Origin: an uncultured Pelagibacteraceae bacterium
Lineage (GTDB): Bacteria > Pseudomonadota > Alphaproteobacteria > Pelagibacterales > Pelagibacteraceae
DNA length: 64,000 nucleotides
Assembly: GCA_902629935.1 (NCBI GenBank)
Contig: CACOSU010000002.1
Location: forward strand, 62,001-126,000
Reading direction: 5' to 3'
Positions 19,268 to 27,461 of the stretch are shown one piece after another; the first letter of the stretch is position 1; each line of letters begins with the position of its first letter. The notes below the pieces were generated by a model. It was given only the letters and a program-made list of their open reading frames with translations. It did not search any database and was not told where the DNA came from. A program made the translations under genes and the position numbers.

Positions 19268-19279
19268 GGCACTGTTATT

Positions 19280-19591
19280 ATGTCAAAAAAATGTGAACTT
19301 ACCGGTAAAATTCCTATGAAAGGTCATAATGTTAGCCATGCTAACAACAAGACTAAAAGAAGATTTTTACCCAATCTTAAAAAAGTAAAATTTACAAGTG
19401 AGCTTACTGGAAGAAGTTTAAAACTTACTGTAAGTAATTCAGGGGTAAGGTCAGTTGACAAAAAAGGAAGTTTTGATGAATTTTTAAAAACTGTTAAAAA
19501 TAAAAATTTATCTCCTAGATTAAAAAAGTTGAAAAAAGTAGTTTTAATTAAATCCCCTTTTAAAAAAAAACCTGTAGCTAAATCAGCTTAA
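19280..19591 (+). CDS. rpmB: 50S ribosomal protein L28
   Basis: L28 of the large subunit. The start at 19280 gives [23 protein letters not shown], the typical N-terminus; the frame is open further upstream, but that part overlaps pyrD and a good promoter. RRFLPNLKK and SPRLKKLKK are further family patterns, and the C-terminal tail is Lys-rich. The 103-residue length fits alphaproteobacterial L28. The stop overlaps the next start as TAATG. Confidence 0.96.
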   Translation: MSKKCELTGKIPMKGHNVSHANNKTKRRFLPNLKKVKFTSELTGRSLKLTVSNSGVRSVDKKGSFDEFLKTVKNKNLSPRLKKLKKVVLIKSPFKKKPVAKSA

Positions 19592-20145
19592 TGAACAAAT
19601 TATTTATAACCCTGTCTATAATGATGGGTATTGTTGTACTATCCTCAAATTATTTAGTTCAGTTCCCAATAAATTATTTTGGATTAAATGAGATACTAAC
19701 CTATGGAGCTTTTAGTTATCCAATAGCTTTTTTAATAACAGATTTAGCAAATAGGTCTTATGGAAAATTATTAGCAAGACAAATTGTATATTTGGGTTTT
19801 TTAATAGGAATTATATTTACATTGTTGTTCTCAACTGATTTTGCAGATTTAATCTCTGTTAGAATTGCAATAGGATCAGGGGTAGCCTTTATTACTGCTC
19901 AATTGTTAGATATTCAAATTTTTGATAGATTAAGAAAAAAAGAGTGGTTTGTAGCTCCACTTACTTCATCATTAATTGGATCAACAGTCGACACATTTTT
20001 ATTTTTCTCAATATCATTTTATGCAACAGGAGTTCCTTGGGTAACTTTATCTTTAGGAGATCTAATGGTAAAAATTTTAGTTGCTCTAATAATGTTGATA
20101 CCATTCAGAATGCTATTGAAAATTATCAAACCAATTAATGTTTAA
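19591..20145 (+). CDS. yhhQ: Queuosine precursor transporter (VUT/YhhQ family)
   Basis: Integral membrane protein of 184 aa with about six hydrophobic segments. The family pattern FPIAFLITDLANRSYGKLLARQIV (recognisable by TDLANRSYGK near residue 50) and the ITAQLLDIQIFDRLR and SSLIGSTVDTFLFFSI segments identify the vitamin uptake transporter/YhhQ family, whose E. coli member imports preQ0/preQ1 for queuosine synthesis. It starts on the rpmB stop codon. Its 3' end overlaps the convergent agmatinase-like gene by four bases. The substrate in this organism is inferred from the family. Confidence 0.85.
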   Translation: MNKLFITLSIMMGIVVLSSNYLVQFPINYFGLNEILTYGAFSYPIAFLITDLANRSYGKLLARQIVYLGFLIGIIFTLLFSTDFADLISVRIAIGSGVAFITAQLLDIQIFDRLRKKEWFVAPLTSSLIGSTVDTFLFFSISFYATGVPWVTLSLGDLMVKILVALIMLIPFRMLLKIIKPINV

Positions 20146-21065
20146 TATAAAAATTTATAAGACAGAATTTTATAAGCTAATTTTGCAACAAGAAAGTTGT
20201 ACGAATTAAATCCTTTAATCGGTGACAACTCATTAATATCTGCACCAACAATTTTTGAGTTTTTTGCTGCAATTCTTATTATATCCAACGTTTCGTCCCA
20301 CAAAAGTCCTCCTGGTTCAGGTGTACCAGTTGCAGGCATAATGCTCGAATCTAGTCCGTCTACATCAAATGTTAGATAAACAGTTTTGTTTTTAATCAGT
20401 TTTTTAAATTTAGACAAATTCCATTTTTTTTTATCTTTTGCCCAAAAAATATTTATTCTTGAAGAATTATTTTTCAGAAATTGGATTTCACTTACTGAGA
20501 TATTTCTTATCCCAAATGAAATTAATGAAACATTTTTATAATCCAGACACCTTCTAATTGCTGAGGCATGTGAAAATTTTTCTTCATTATAGCTTTGACG
20601 TAAATCTGCATGGGCGTCAAAATGCAAGAGGCAAATATTTTTATATTTTTTAGTAAAAGGAACAATACATCCAGGTGTTATTGAATGTTCTCCACCTAAA
20701 GTTATTGGGAAAAGCTTTTTATCTAAAATCTCTTTATTAATATTTGAGATTTTATTAAGTGCTTTTTTAATATTTTTGTCTATCTTAAATGGTTTTAAGG
20801 TTTTAATACCTATTTTTTTATACGGTTCGCAGTTAAGTTCTTCATCATAAAGTTCAACTTGATGAGATGCTTTAATAATTTCTTTAGGTCCATTTCTTGT
20901 TCCTCCACCATAACTGACAGTTTTTTCTAAACCAAATGGAACAATTACAGCTTTTTCTTTAAAGCTAAACTTATTATCAATTCCTAAAAATCCTTTTTTA
21001 TTTGAGAGATATTTCAATTTTATTCGAAAATTTTTGTATAGTTTTTTCTTGTTCTGTTTTTCCAC
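20142..21065 (-). CDS. speB: Agmatinase-like ureohydrolase
   Basis: Mn-dependent ureohydrolase of the arginase/agmatinase family. All metal ligands are visible: His127 in GGEHSITPG, Asp150/His152/Asp154 in DAHADLR, and Asp234/Asp236 in FDVDGLDSS. The TGTPEPGGL segment near residue 247 favours the agmatinase branch, which releases urea from agmatine to give putrescine; guanidinobutyrase and related activities remain possible. The GTG start at 21065 overlaps the upstream gene by 46 bases. An in-frame TTG at 21017, two bases after that gene's stop, is an alternative start that would fit the tight spacing of this operon. No arginine decarboxylase is seen here. Confidence 0.85.
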   Translation of the reverse strand: MEKQNKKKLYKNFRIKLKYLSNKKGFLGIDNKFSFKEKAVIVPFGLEKTVSYGGGTRNGPKEIIKASHQVELYDEELNCEPYKKIGIKTLKPFKIDKNIKKALNKISNINKEILDKKLFPITLGGEHSITPGCIVPFTKKYKNICLLHFDAHADLRQSYNEEKFSHASAIRRCLDYKNVSLISFGIRNISVSEIQFLKNNSSRINIFWAKDKKKWNLSKFKKLIKNKTVYLTFDVDGLDSSIMPATGTPEPGGLLWDETLDIIRIAAKNSKIVGADINELSPIKGFNSYNFLVAKLAYKILSYKFLY

Positions 21066-22063
21066 TCACCTTTATGAAAAGCATCACTTGCAATTAATGG
21101 CAAAACACTAGTTGCTTCTGCAAACACCATCTGTTCTTTCGTAATATCTACTTTCCCCCACGAACTTGCTTCTTTTAATGTGGAGCTACTACAAGCACCG
21201 TCTCTACTATCAGCAACAGTAATTTGAACAGCATATTTATGCATGGCTACGTCTTTTCCTAATAGTTCAGCGCAAATTACTGTATCTTGAATAAAATTTT
21301 TAGGCACACCACCACCAATCATAAATAATCCAGAACCTTTAGATTTGATTTTAATTTCTGTTAGTTCTCTAAACTCTCTTACTGAATCTATTGTCATGTG
21401 TTTTTTTGGATTTTGTTCTTGATGCATAACTAACCCAAATCCTGCGCTTGAATCGGTAAAAGCAGGGCAGAAAATAGGAACATTTTTGTCAAAAGCAGTT
21501 TCAATCAAAGATTCTTTTTTCTTTGAGTTTTTTTTTAAATATTTTCCCATTTCATAAATGAACTCTCTTGAAGTATAGCTTCTTGCTTCTAAGTTATTTG
21601 CGATTTCACATATTATTTTATCACACATTTGAAGCTCTTCTTCATCTATGTAGGTATCGTAAATTCTATCTATATAGTTACTCCTTAGCTCAGTATCATC
21701 TTGAAATTGCGAACCTTGATAATGTTTAAAACCAAGAGCTTCAAAAAAATCCATATCTACTATTGAGGCGCCAGTTGCAACAATTGCATCTACCATATTA
21801 TATTTAACTAAATCTTTATAAATATTCATGCATCCAGCTGCCGAAGTAGAGCCTGCTAGAGTAAGGAAAATTGTGCAATCTTTATCTTTAAGCATCTCGT
21901 TATAAATATTTGCAGCATTTGCCGTTTCTCTAGAAACAAATGACATTTTTTCCATTGAGGATATAATTTTTCTACTATCAAAAGAAGTTATATCGATATG
22001 CTCAACAGGATTTTTTAAGAAATCTCTTTTACTGTTATGTCCAGGATTTTTTTGACTCGACAT
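21020..22063 (-). CDS. Deoxyhypusine synthase-family protein (possible homospermidine synthase)
   Basis: The 347-aa protein is a clear member of the deoxyhypusine synthase family: LTLAGSTSAAGCM, VATGASIVDMDFFEALG, PIFCPAFTDSSAGFG, and a C-terminal SSWGKV in which Lys304 aligns with the lysine that forms the enzyme-imine intermediate. Bacteria lack eIF5A, so the canonical substrate is absent. It lies between an ornithine/lysine decarboxylase and an agmatinase, and its start overlaps the decarboxylase stop (TAATG). Plant homospermidine synthase is known to have evolved from deoxyhypusine synthase. Aminobutyl transfer to putrescine is therefore the most likely reaction, but this is inference. 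Confidence 0.88.
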   Translation of the reverse strand: MSSQKNPGHNSKRDFLKNPVEHIDITSFDSRKIISSMEKMSFVSRETANAANIYNEMLKDKDCTIFLTLAGSTSAAGCMNIYKDLVKYNMVDAIVATGASIVDMDFFEALGFKHYQGSQFQDDTELRSNYIDRIYDTYIDEEELQMCDKIICEIANNLEARSYTSREFIYEMGKYLKKNSKKKESLIETAFDKNVPIFCPAFTDSSAGFGLVMHQEQNPKKHMTIDSVREFRELTEIKIKSKGSGLFMIGGGVPKNFIQDTVICAELLGKDVAMHKYAVQITVADSRDGACSSSTLKEASSWGKVDITKEQMVFAEATSVLPLIASDAFHKGEWKNRTRKNYTKIFE

Positions 22064-23247
22064 TAAGCTACCATGTTAGCTTTGTTAATGTCTTTATCAT
22101 ACATTGTCATTATTGGATTATCTTCAACTTCGTAGATTTCGTTAGAGTAATAACCATTAAACTGAGTTCTAAATGTCAATCCGTATGCCCCGAGTTGGCC
22201 AAGTTCAATATAATCATTTTCTTTAATATTATTCGGAAGCAAAAAAGGACCTTTCATATAATCCATGCTATCACACGTAGGTCCAAAGAAATCAAAAGCA
22301 GTTAATTTTTTAGAAATTATTTTATTAGAATTTTCTTTAATCATTCTCGATGGGAATACAATGTTTGGTGTACCTGCATCAAAAAGAGTACCATAGGTAC
22401 CATCATTAATATAAAGCTTTTGTTTTTTTCTTAAATTAACCCTTACAACTGTTGAGCCACTTTCTGCAACAAGAGCTCTGCCAGGTTCACAAATAATTTC
22501 AGGAAGTTTTTCAAGTTTTAAATTTTCTAAACTCTTATTTATTTCATTAAAATAACTACCTAAAGATTGTGGAATTAAGTCAGGATAGATTGTAGGGAAA
22601 CCTCCACCTACATTAATGTAATCTGGAACAATTTTTGTCTTTTTAATTATATTTCCAATTTCACTAATACCTTTTGAGTAAGAAATTGGATGCATACATT
22701 GCGAACCAACATGAAAACTCAAACCAATTTTTTTAGCATGTTGTTTTGCAAGTCTTAACAAACCTATTGCTTCTGATGTTAAAGCACCAAATTTTTTTGA
22801 TAAATCAATTTCTGCATGTTCATTTGAAACAGCAACTCTTATAAATAACTCTAAATCTTTAGCATTGTTTGTACTTTTAATTATTTTAATAAGTTCATCT
22901 TTAGTATCTAATGAAAATGTTTTTATACCATAATTAAAATACGCCTCTCTTATACTTTCTCTACTCTTGACTGTATGCATATAAAAGCATTTCGCTGAAT
23001 TGCTAAAAGCTCTAATATTTTTAATCTCTTCAATTGAAGCAACATCAAATTGTTCAATTCCATTTTCTATGATTGTTTTGATTACTTCTGGATGTGGGTT
23101 AGTTTTAACAGCATACAAGATTTTTCCTGGGAATTTGTTTTTGAAAAATTTAACTGCAGATTTTACAGAACTCTTTCTTATACAGTAAACTGGTTTTTCA
23201 GGTTTCAGCTGATTTATTAATTCTTCAACTGATTTAAATTTTTGCAT
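22063..23247 (-). CDS. Ornithine/lysine decarboxylase, fold type III PLP enzyme
   Basis: Alanine-racemase-fold decarboxylase (ODC/LDC/DABA-DC group) that probably turns ornithine into putrescine, or lysine into cadaverine. The PLP lysine is in YAVKTNP (Lys48 from the chosen start), HVGSQC is the substrate-proximal histidine motif, CEPGRALVAESG binds the PLP phosphate, and the catalytic cysteine is in GPTCDSMD (Cys325). The start ATG at 23247 is fixed by a strong GGAGG eight bases upstream; a TTG earlier in frame overlaps that site. It is the first gene of the polyamine operon. Substrate preference cannot be read from motifs alone. Confidence 0.9.
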   Translation of the reverse strand: MQKFKSVEELINQLKPEKPVYCIRKSSVKSAVKFFKNKFPGKILYAVKTNPHPEVIKTIIENGIEQFDVASIEEIKNIRAFSNSAKCFYMHTVKSRESIREAYFNYGIKTFSLDTKDELIKIIKSTNNAKDLELFIRVAVSNEHAEIDLSKKFGALTSEAIGLLRLAKQHAKKIGLSFHVGSQCMHPISYSKGISEIGNIIKKTKIVPDYINVGGGFPTIYPDLIPQSLGSYFNEINKSLENLKLEKLPEIICEPGRALVAESGSTVVRVNLRKKQKLYINDGTYGTLFDAGTPNIVFPSRMIKENSNKIISKKLTAFDFFGPTCDSMDYMKGPFLLPNNIKENDYIELGQLGAYGLTFRTQFNGYYSNEIYEVEDNPIMTMYDKDINKANMVA

Positions 23248-23262
23248 TTTAAATGCCTCCAA

Positions 23263-23414
23263 AAAAAATTTAATAAAAAAAAGTCTTTTTAAAAAAAACT
23301 TTCATATTTTGTCGCATATAAAGTAAACAAAACTAATGTAAAGCAAATAATTTTGGGCTCAAAAGCCTTATTTTCATCTATTGTAATATGCTCTTGAGTT
23401 CCCATATAAGATTC
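23263..23414. other. Gap between the polyamine operon and regA
   Basis: A very A/T-rich divergent spacer. Toward the decarboxylase, the minus strand has an A/T hairpin of about ten pairs (AAAGTTTT against AAAAGACTTT, near 23281-23304) followed by a T run. Toward regA, the plus strand has GGGCT-CAAA-AGCCT (23355-23368) followed by TATTTT, a weak terminator-like hairpin in the leader. Neither promoter is clear. I see no RNA gene in it. Confidence 0.4.
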
Positions 23415-23978
23415 ATGAAAGTTGAAGCAAAACTGCAAAATTTAAGTGATTTCGAGAATAAGTCATTACTTATAGTTGACGATGATAATCCTTTCCGAGA
23501 AAGATTAGCTAGAGCCATGGAAAAAAAAGGATTTGAAGTTTTTCAAGCTGAGAGTGTGCAAAAGGGAGTTGAATCCGTAAAAACTAAAAAACCTGGATTT
23601 GCGGTTGTAGACTTAAGACTTGGAGATGGTAATGGACTTGAGGTTGTAAAAGAAATCCAGTCATCAAATAGTGATAGTAGGATAATTATGTTAACTGGTT
23701 ATGGAAATATTCCAACCGCAGTAGCTGCAATCAAAGAAGGTGCTATAGATTATTTAGCTAAACCTGCCGATGCAGAAGATGTAGAGAAAGCATTATTGGC
23801 AGATCCTTCAAAAAAAGCAGCCCCACCAGAAAACCCTATGTCGGCCGATAGAGTTAAGTGGGAGCACATCCATAGAGTTTTTGAGCTATGTAATAGGAAT
23901 GTTTCAGAAACAGCCAGAAGACTGAAAATGCACAGAAGAACTCTTCAAAGAATTCTTTCTAAAAGATCACCTAGATAA
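23415..23978 (+). CDS. regA: Response regulator RegA/PrrA/ActR family
   Basis: Two-domain response regulator that in Alphaproteobacteria controls redox-responsive energy metabolism genes. The receiver domain has the acidic pair in LLIVDDDNPF, the phosphoacceptor Asp66 in VVDLRLGDGNGLEVV, and the conserved Thr/Lys (MLTGYGN, YLAKPAD). The C-terminal Fis-type helix-turn-helix (NRNVSETARRLKMHRRTLQRIL) is the DNA-binding motif that is nearly invariant in the RegA family. The start at 23415 (MKVEAKL) gives the usual short N-terminal arm; another ATG at 23388 is in frame. The kinase RegB is not adjacent. Confidence 0.92.
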   Translation: MKVEAKLQNLSDFENKSLLIVDDDNPFRERLARAMEKKGFEVFQAESVQKGVESVKTKKPGFAVVDLRLGDGNGLEVVKEIQSSNSDSRIIMLTGYGNIPTAVAAIKEGAIDYLAKPADAEDVEKALLADPSKKAAPPENPMSADRVKWEHIHRVFELCNRNVSETARRLKMHRRTLQRILSKRSPR

Positions 23979-24522
23979 ATTTTCTAATTTTAATTATTTG
24001 CTTAGTCAAAAGAGCTAAAATCATAATTTTAAATATCTCAGCTAACAGAAATGGTTTCGCACCTAAAGCAAAAATTGGCTTATCCCATCCAATCAATGTT
24101 CCAAGCCAAATCAGACCCAAAATATAGATCGTTGAAGTTGCAATAATTAACTTAAATAAAACAACGAAAAAATTATCATCAATCTTTATTTTAGAAGCTA
24201 AGTAACAAGCAGTTAAAAAACCAATTAAGTAACCCATTGTTGGTCCTGTAAAGTAAACTAATCCAACACCTTTTTCAGGAGAATTTGAAAATACAGGAAG
24301 CCCTGAAATTCCTTCAATTAGATACAGACAAATTGTAGCTAGTGCAATTTTATGCCCTAAACTTACTCCTAAAAATAATACAACAAATGTCTGCATAGTC
24401 ATAGGAACCGGATAGAAAGGAATTTTGATCTTTGCTGATATAGTTAGTGCTATTGAACCAAGAACAATAACAACCAGAGATTTAAATAGTTTAGCTTGCG
24501 TGAGATTTTTTGTTAATTCCAT
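23971..24522 (-). CDS. bioY: Biotin transporter BioY
   Basis: S-component of an energy-coupling factor type biotin transporter, 183 aa with about six membrane segments. The BioY signatures are KIPFYPVPMTMQTFVVLFLG near residue 30 (core PVPMTMQT), GLPVFS, and GPTMGYLIGFL. No bioM/bioN energising genes are next to it; BioY can work alone or with a shared module. Its 3' end overlaps that of regA by eight bases, and it is divergent from polA. Confidence 0.93.
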   Translation of the reverse strand: MELTKNLTQAKLFKSLVVIVLGSIALTISAKIKIPFYPVPMTMQTFVVLFLGVSLGHKIALATICLYLIEGISGLPVFSNSPEKGVGLVYFTGPTMGYLIGFLTACYLASKIKIDDNFFVVLFKLIIATSTIYILGLIWLGTLIGWDKPIFALGAKPFLLAEIFKIMILALLTKQIIKIRKFI

Positions 24523-24567
24523 TGTTAAATAATACTCAAAATATAAAAAATAATCTACTTATAATTG

Positions 24568-24620
24568 TTATAATGATTGAAAGTAAATTTTTTTATATAC
24601 AGAATATGTTATCATTATAA
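24568..24620. repeat. 10-bp inverted repeat in the bioY/polA spacer
   Basis: TTATAATGAT (24568-24577) and ATCATTATAA (24611-24620) are perfect inverted repeats with 33 bases between. Each arm contains a -10-like element reading outward: TATAAT at 24616-24621 toward polA and TATAAC at 24572-24567 toward bioY. It may be a symmetric divergent promoter pair, or an operator. Confidence 0.55.
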
Positions 24621-24621
24621 T
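24593..24621 (+). promoter_or_regulatory. Possible polA promoter
   Basis: A perfect TATAAT lies at 24616-24621, 15 bases before the polA ATG at 24637. The sequence 17 bases upstream (TTATAT, 24593-24598) is a poor -35. If used, the leader would be about nine bases long. Confidence 0.35.
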
Positions 24622-24636
24622 ATTTAATAATACTTC

Positions 24637-27411
24637 ATGAATAAAATTCAAAAAACAGATCATTTTTATTTGATTGATGGCTCAGGTTATATTTTTAGAG
24701 CTTATTATGCTTTGCCTCCATTGACTAGAAAAAGTGATGGACTTCCAACAGGTGCTGTGAGCGGTTTTTGCAGTATGTTATTTAAATTATTAGAGGACTC
24801 AAAATCTGATCAAAACTTGCAAAAACCATCACATTTTGTAGTGATATTCGATTCAGCAAGAAAAACTTTCAGAAATGAAATTTATAGTGATTACAAAGCT
24901 AATCGATCAGAGGCGCCTGATGATTTAGCCCCACAATTTGAGTATATAAGAAAATCAGTCCTTGCATTCAATTTACCATCTGTGGATCTTCCTAATTATG
25001 AGGCAGATGATTTAATTGCTACATATGTTGATCAAATCCTTAAAAAAGGTGCAAAGGTTACGATTGTTTCATCAGATAAAGATTTAATGCAGCTTTACAA
25101 AAAAGGAGTTCGAATTTTTGACCCCATGAAAAACAAATTTATAACTAATGATGATGTCTTAAAAAAATTTGGAGTAGATGCTTCAAAAGTTATTGATGTT
25201 CAATCTTTAGCAGGAGACAGTAGTGACAATGTTCCTGGTGTTCCAGGCATAGGTATTAAGACGGCTGCAGAGCTTATTAATAAATATGGCACTTTAGAAA
25301 ATTTACTAAAATCTGCTCATGAGATTAAGCAAAATAAAAGAAGAGAAACATTAATAGAAAACAAGGATAAAGCATTAATAAGTAAAAAACTTGTAACATT
25401 AGATCACAAATCTCCTGTTAATAGAGAGTTAAGTGAATTTAAATTGCAAAATATAGATAAGGATAAGTTATATAAATTTTTAAGAGAAATGGAATTTAAC
25501 AGATTGTTAAGCTCTGCAATTTCTGCTTATGGAGAACCTGAACTAGAAAGTAATAAAATTGAAACTCAAAATCTAGAAAAACAACAAACAATAAATAATA
25601 AAAATTATTTTTTAATTAACAATTTAGATGAAATTGATAAATGGATAGAGGATGCAGAGGAAGTTGGTGAAGTTGCTGTCGATACGGAAACCACTTCGTT
25701 AGATCCTCATCAAGCAGATTTAGTGGGTATTTCTCTTTGCTCTAAAATTGGAAAAGCATGTTATATTCCAGTTGGTCACAAGTCACCCAAGTGTCTTAAA
25801 AAAGACTCAGTAATTAAAAAATTAAAAAAAATATTAGAAGATCCTAGTATAAAAAAAATAGGTCAAAATATAAAATTTGATTTTATAGTACTTTATAAGT
25901 GTGGAATAACACTTTCATCAATGGAAGATACAATGCTGATGTCTTATGTCTTAGATGCAGGAAAAAATAGACATAATATGAATACTTTATCAGAAATTCA
26001 TCTAGGACATAAACCTATTTCTTTTAAAGAGATGGTAGGAACAGGTAAGAAAGAAATTAATTTTAGCGAGGTAGAATTAGATAAAGCAAAAGATTACGCT
26101 GCTGAAGATGCTGATGTTACTTTTAGATTATACAAGAAATTTATCAAAAATTTAAAATCAGAAAAAATGGTAAATATCTATGAAATTTTTGAAAAACCAT
26201 TAATTAAAATTCTTGCATTTATGGAAATAGAGGGGGTTGAAATTGATAGTAAGTTTTTAAAATCTCTTTCATCTAAATTTGAAAAAAAAATCCAAAAACT
26301 TGAAAAAGAAGTATTTAAAATTTCTAGAAAGGAGTTCAATATCGCATCACCAAAGCAATTAGGTGAAATAATTTATAATGATTTGAAAATAGCTGGATTA
26401 AAAAAAACTAAAAAAGGTAGTTTTGCAACAAGTGCAAGTGTTTTAGAGGATTTAGCTTTTAAGGGTCATGAGTTTCCAAAATTAATATTAGACTGGAGAC
26501 AAGTTTCAAAATTAAAAAATACCTATTCAGATGCTTTACCTGAACATTTAAACCCAAATACAAAAAGAGTTCATACTTCGTTTTTGCTAGCTGCTACAAC
26601 GACTGGAAGACTAGCATCTAGTGATCCCAATTTACAAAACATACCAATTAAATCAGAAGATGGAAAAGATATAAGAAAAGCTTTCACTGCAAAAAAAGGG
26701 CACTTATTAATTTCTGCGGATTACAATCAAATTGAAATGAGAATTTTAGCAGATTTGGCAGATGTAAAAGAACTGAAAAAAGCTTTTAAAAATAAAGAAG
26801 ATATTCACTCTTTAACGGCTAGCCAAATATTTAATATTGATATTAAAAAAGTTAATCAAGATCACAGACGAAAAGCTAAGGCTATTAATTTTGGAATTAT
26901 TTATGGAATTTCACAATATGGACTAGCTAAGCAAATAAACGTTTCTAATTATGAAGCAGAGGAATTTTTGAATTCATATTTTGCTAGGTTTCCAGAAATC
27001 AAAGTTTATATGGATAATACAATTAAATTTTGTAGAAAAAGCGGATATGTTAAAAATATTTTTGGACGAAGATCCCACTTTAATGGAATAAATGACAAAA
27101 ACTTTAATATCAGAAATTTTCAAGAACGTGCTGCAATAAATGCTCCTATTCAAGGTTCTGCTTCTGAAGTAATGAGATTAGCTATGATAAGGTTAGATAA
27201 GAAATTATCGGAGGAAAAAAATTCTAATTCAAAAATGCTCTTGCAAATTCATGATGAATTAATTTTTGAAATTCCGAAAAAAGATGAAAAAGTAATGATT
27301 AAATTAATTGAAAAAGAAATGACCAGTGTGGCTCAGAGTCATTATCATTCTTTTTCAACTCCTTTAACAGTTGATATTAATGTTGGAGATAATTGGGGTA
27401 TGTTACATTAA
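24637..27411 (+). CDS. polA: DNA polymerase I
   Basis: Full-length 924-aa DNA polymerase I for Okazaki fragment processing and repair. The N-terminal 5' nuclease domain (about 1-290) shows YLIDGSGYIFRAYYA, YEADDLIATY and VSSDKDLMQL, then a helix-hairpin-helix region (GVPGIGIKTAAELI). The 3'-5' exonuclease appears active: Asp349 and Glu351 in AVDTETTSLD and the YAAEDADVTF motif. The polymerase domain has motif A with Asp695 (SADYNQIEMRIL), motif B (RRKAKAINFGIIYG) and motif C with Asp873-Glu874 (QIHDELIFE). Nothing is missing. Confidence 0.98.
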   Translation: MNKIQKTDHFYLIDGSGYIFRAYYALPPLTRKSDGLPTGAVSGFCSMLFKLLEDSKSDQNLQKPSHFVVIFDSARKTFRNEIYSDYKANRSEAPDDLAPQFEYIRKSVLAFNLPSVDLPNYEADDLIATYVDQILKKGAKVTIVSSDKDLMQLYKKGVRIFDPMKNKFITNDDVLKKFGVDASKVIDVQSLAGDSSDNVPGVPGIGIKTAAELINKYGTLENLLKSAHEIKQNKRRETLIENKDKALISKKLVTLDHKSPVNRELSEFKLQNIDKDKLYKFLREMEFNRLLSSAISAYGEPELESNKIETQNLEKQQTINNKNYFLINNLDEIDKWIEDAEEVGEVAVDTETTSLDPHQADLVGISLCSKIGKACYIPVGHKSPKCLKKDSVIKKLKKILEDPSIKKIGQNIKFDFIVLYKCGITLSSMEDTMLMSYVLDAGKNRHNMNTLSEIHLGHKPISFKEMVGTGKKEINFSEVELDKAKDYAAEDADVTFRLYKKFIKNLKSEKMVNIYEIFEKPLIKILAFMEIEGVEIDSKFLKSLSSKFEKKIQKLEKEVFKISRKEFNIASPKQLGEIIYNDLKIAGLKKTKKGSFATSASVLEDLAFKGHEFPKLILDWRQVSKLKNTYSDALPEHLNPNTKRVHTSFLLAATTTGRLASSDPNLQNIPIKSEDGKDIRKAFTAKKGHLLISADYNQIEMRILADLADVKELKKAFKNKEDIHSLTASQIFNIDIKKVNQDHRRKAKAINFGIIYGISQYGLAKQINVSNYEAEEFLNSYFARFPEIKVYMDNTIKFCRKSGYVKNIFGRRSHFNGINDKNFNIRNFQERAAINAPIQGSASEVMRLAMIRLDKKLSEEKNSNSKMLLQIHDELIFEIPKKDEKVMIKLIEKEMTSVAQSHYHSFSTPLTVDINVGDNWGMLH

Positions 27412-27461
27412 ATTTATAACATTGCCCAAATTAGGACAATTTAGTATTTTTAAACTAAATT

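Noticed and set aside
24523-24636. BioR or BirA operator upstream of bioY
   Set aside because: No TTATMKATAA-like BioR site is present, and the 10-bp arms found have a different sequence and are better explained as -10 elements.
27420-27459. Two small imperfect hairpins after polA as terminator
   Set aside because: Stems are four to six A/T-rich pairs with no T-tract; kept only as possible weak structure in the polA/chvI spacer.
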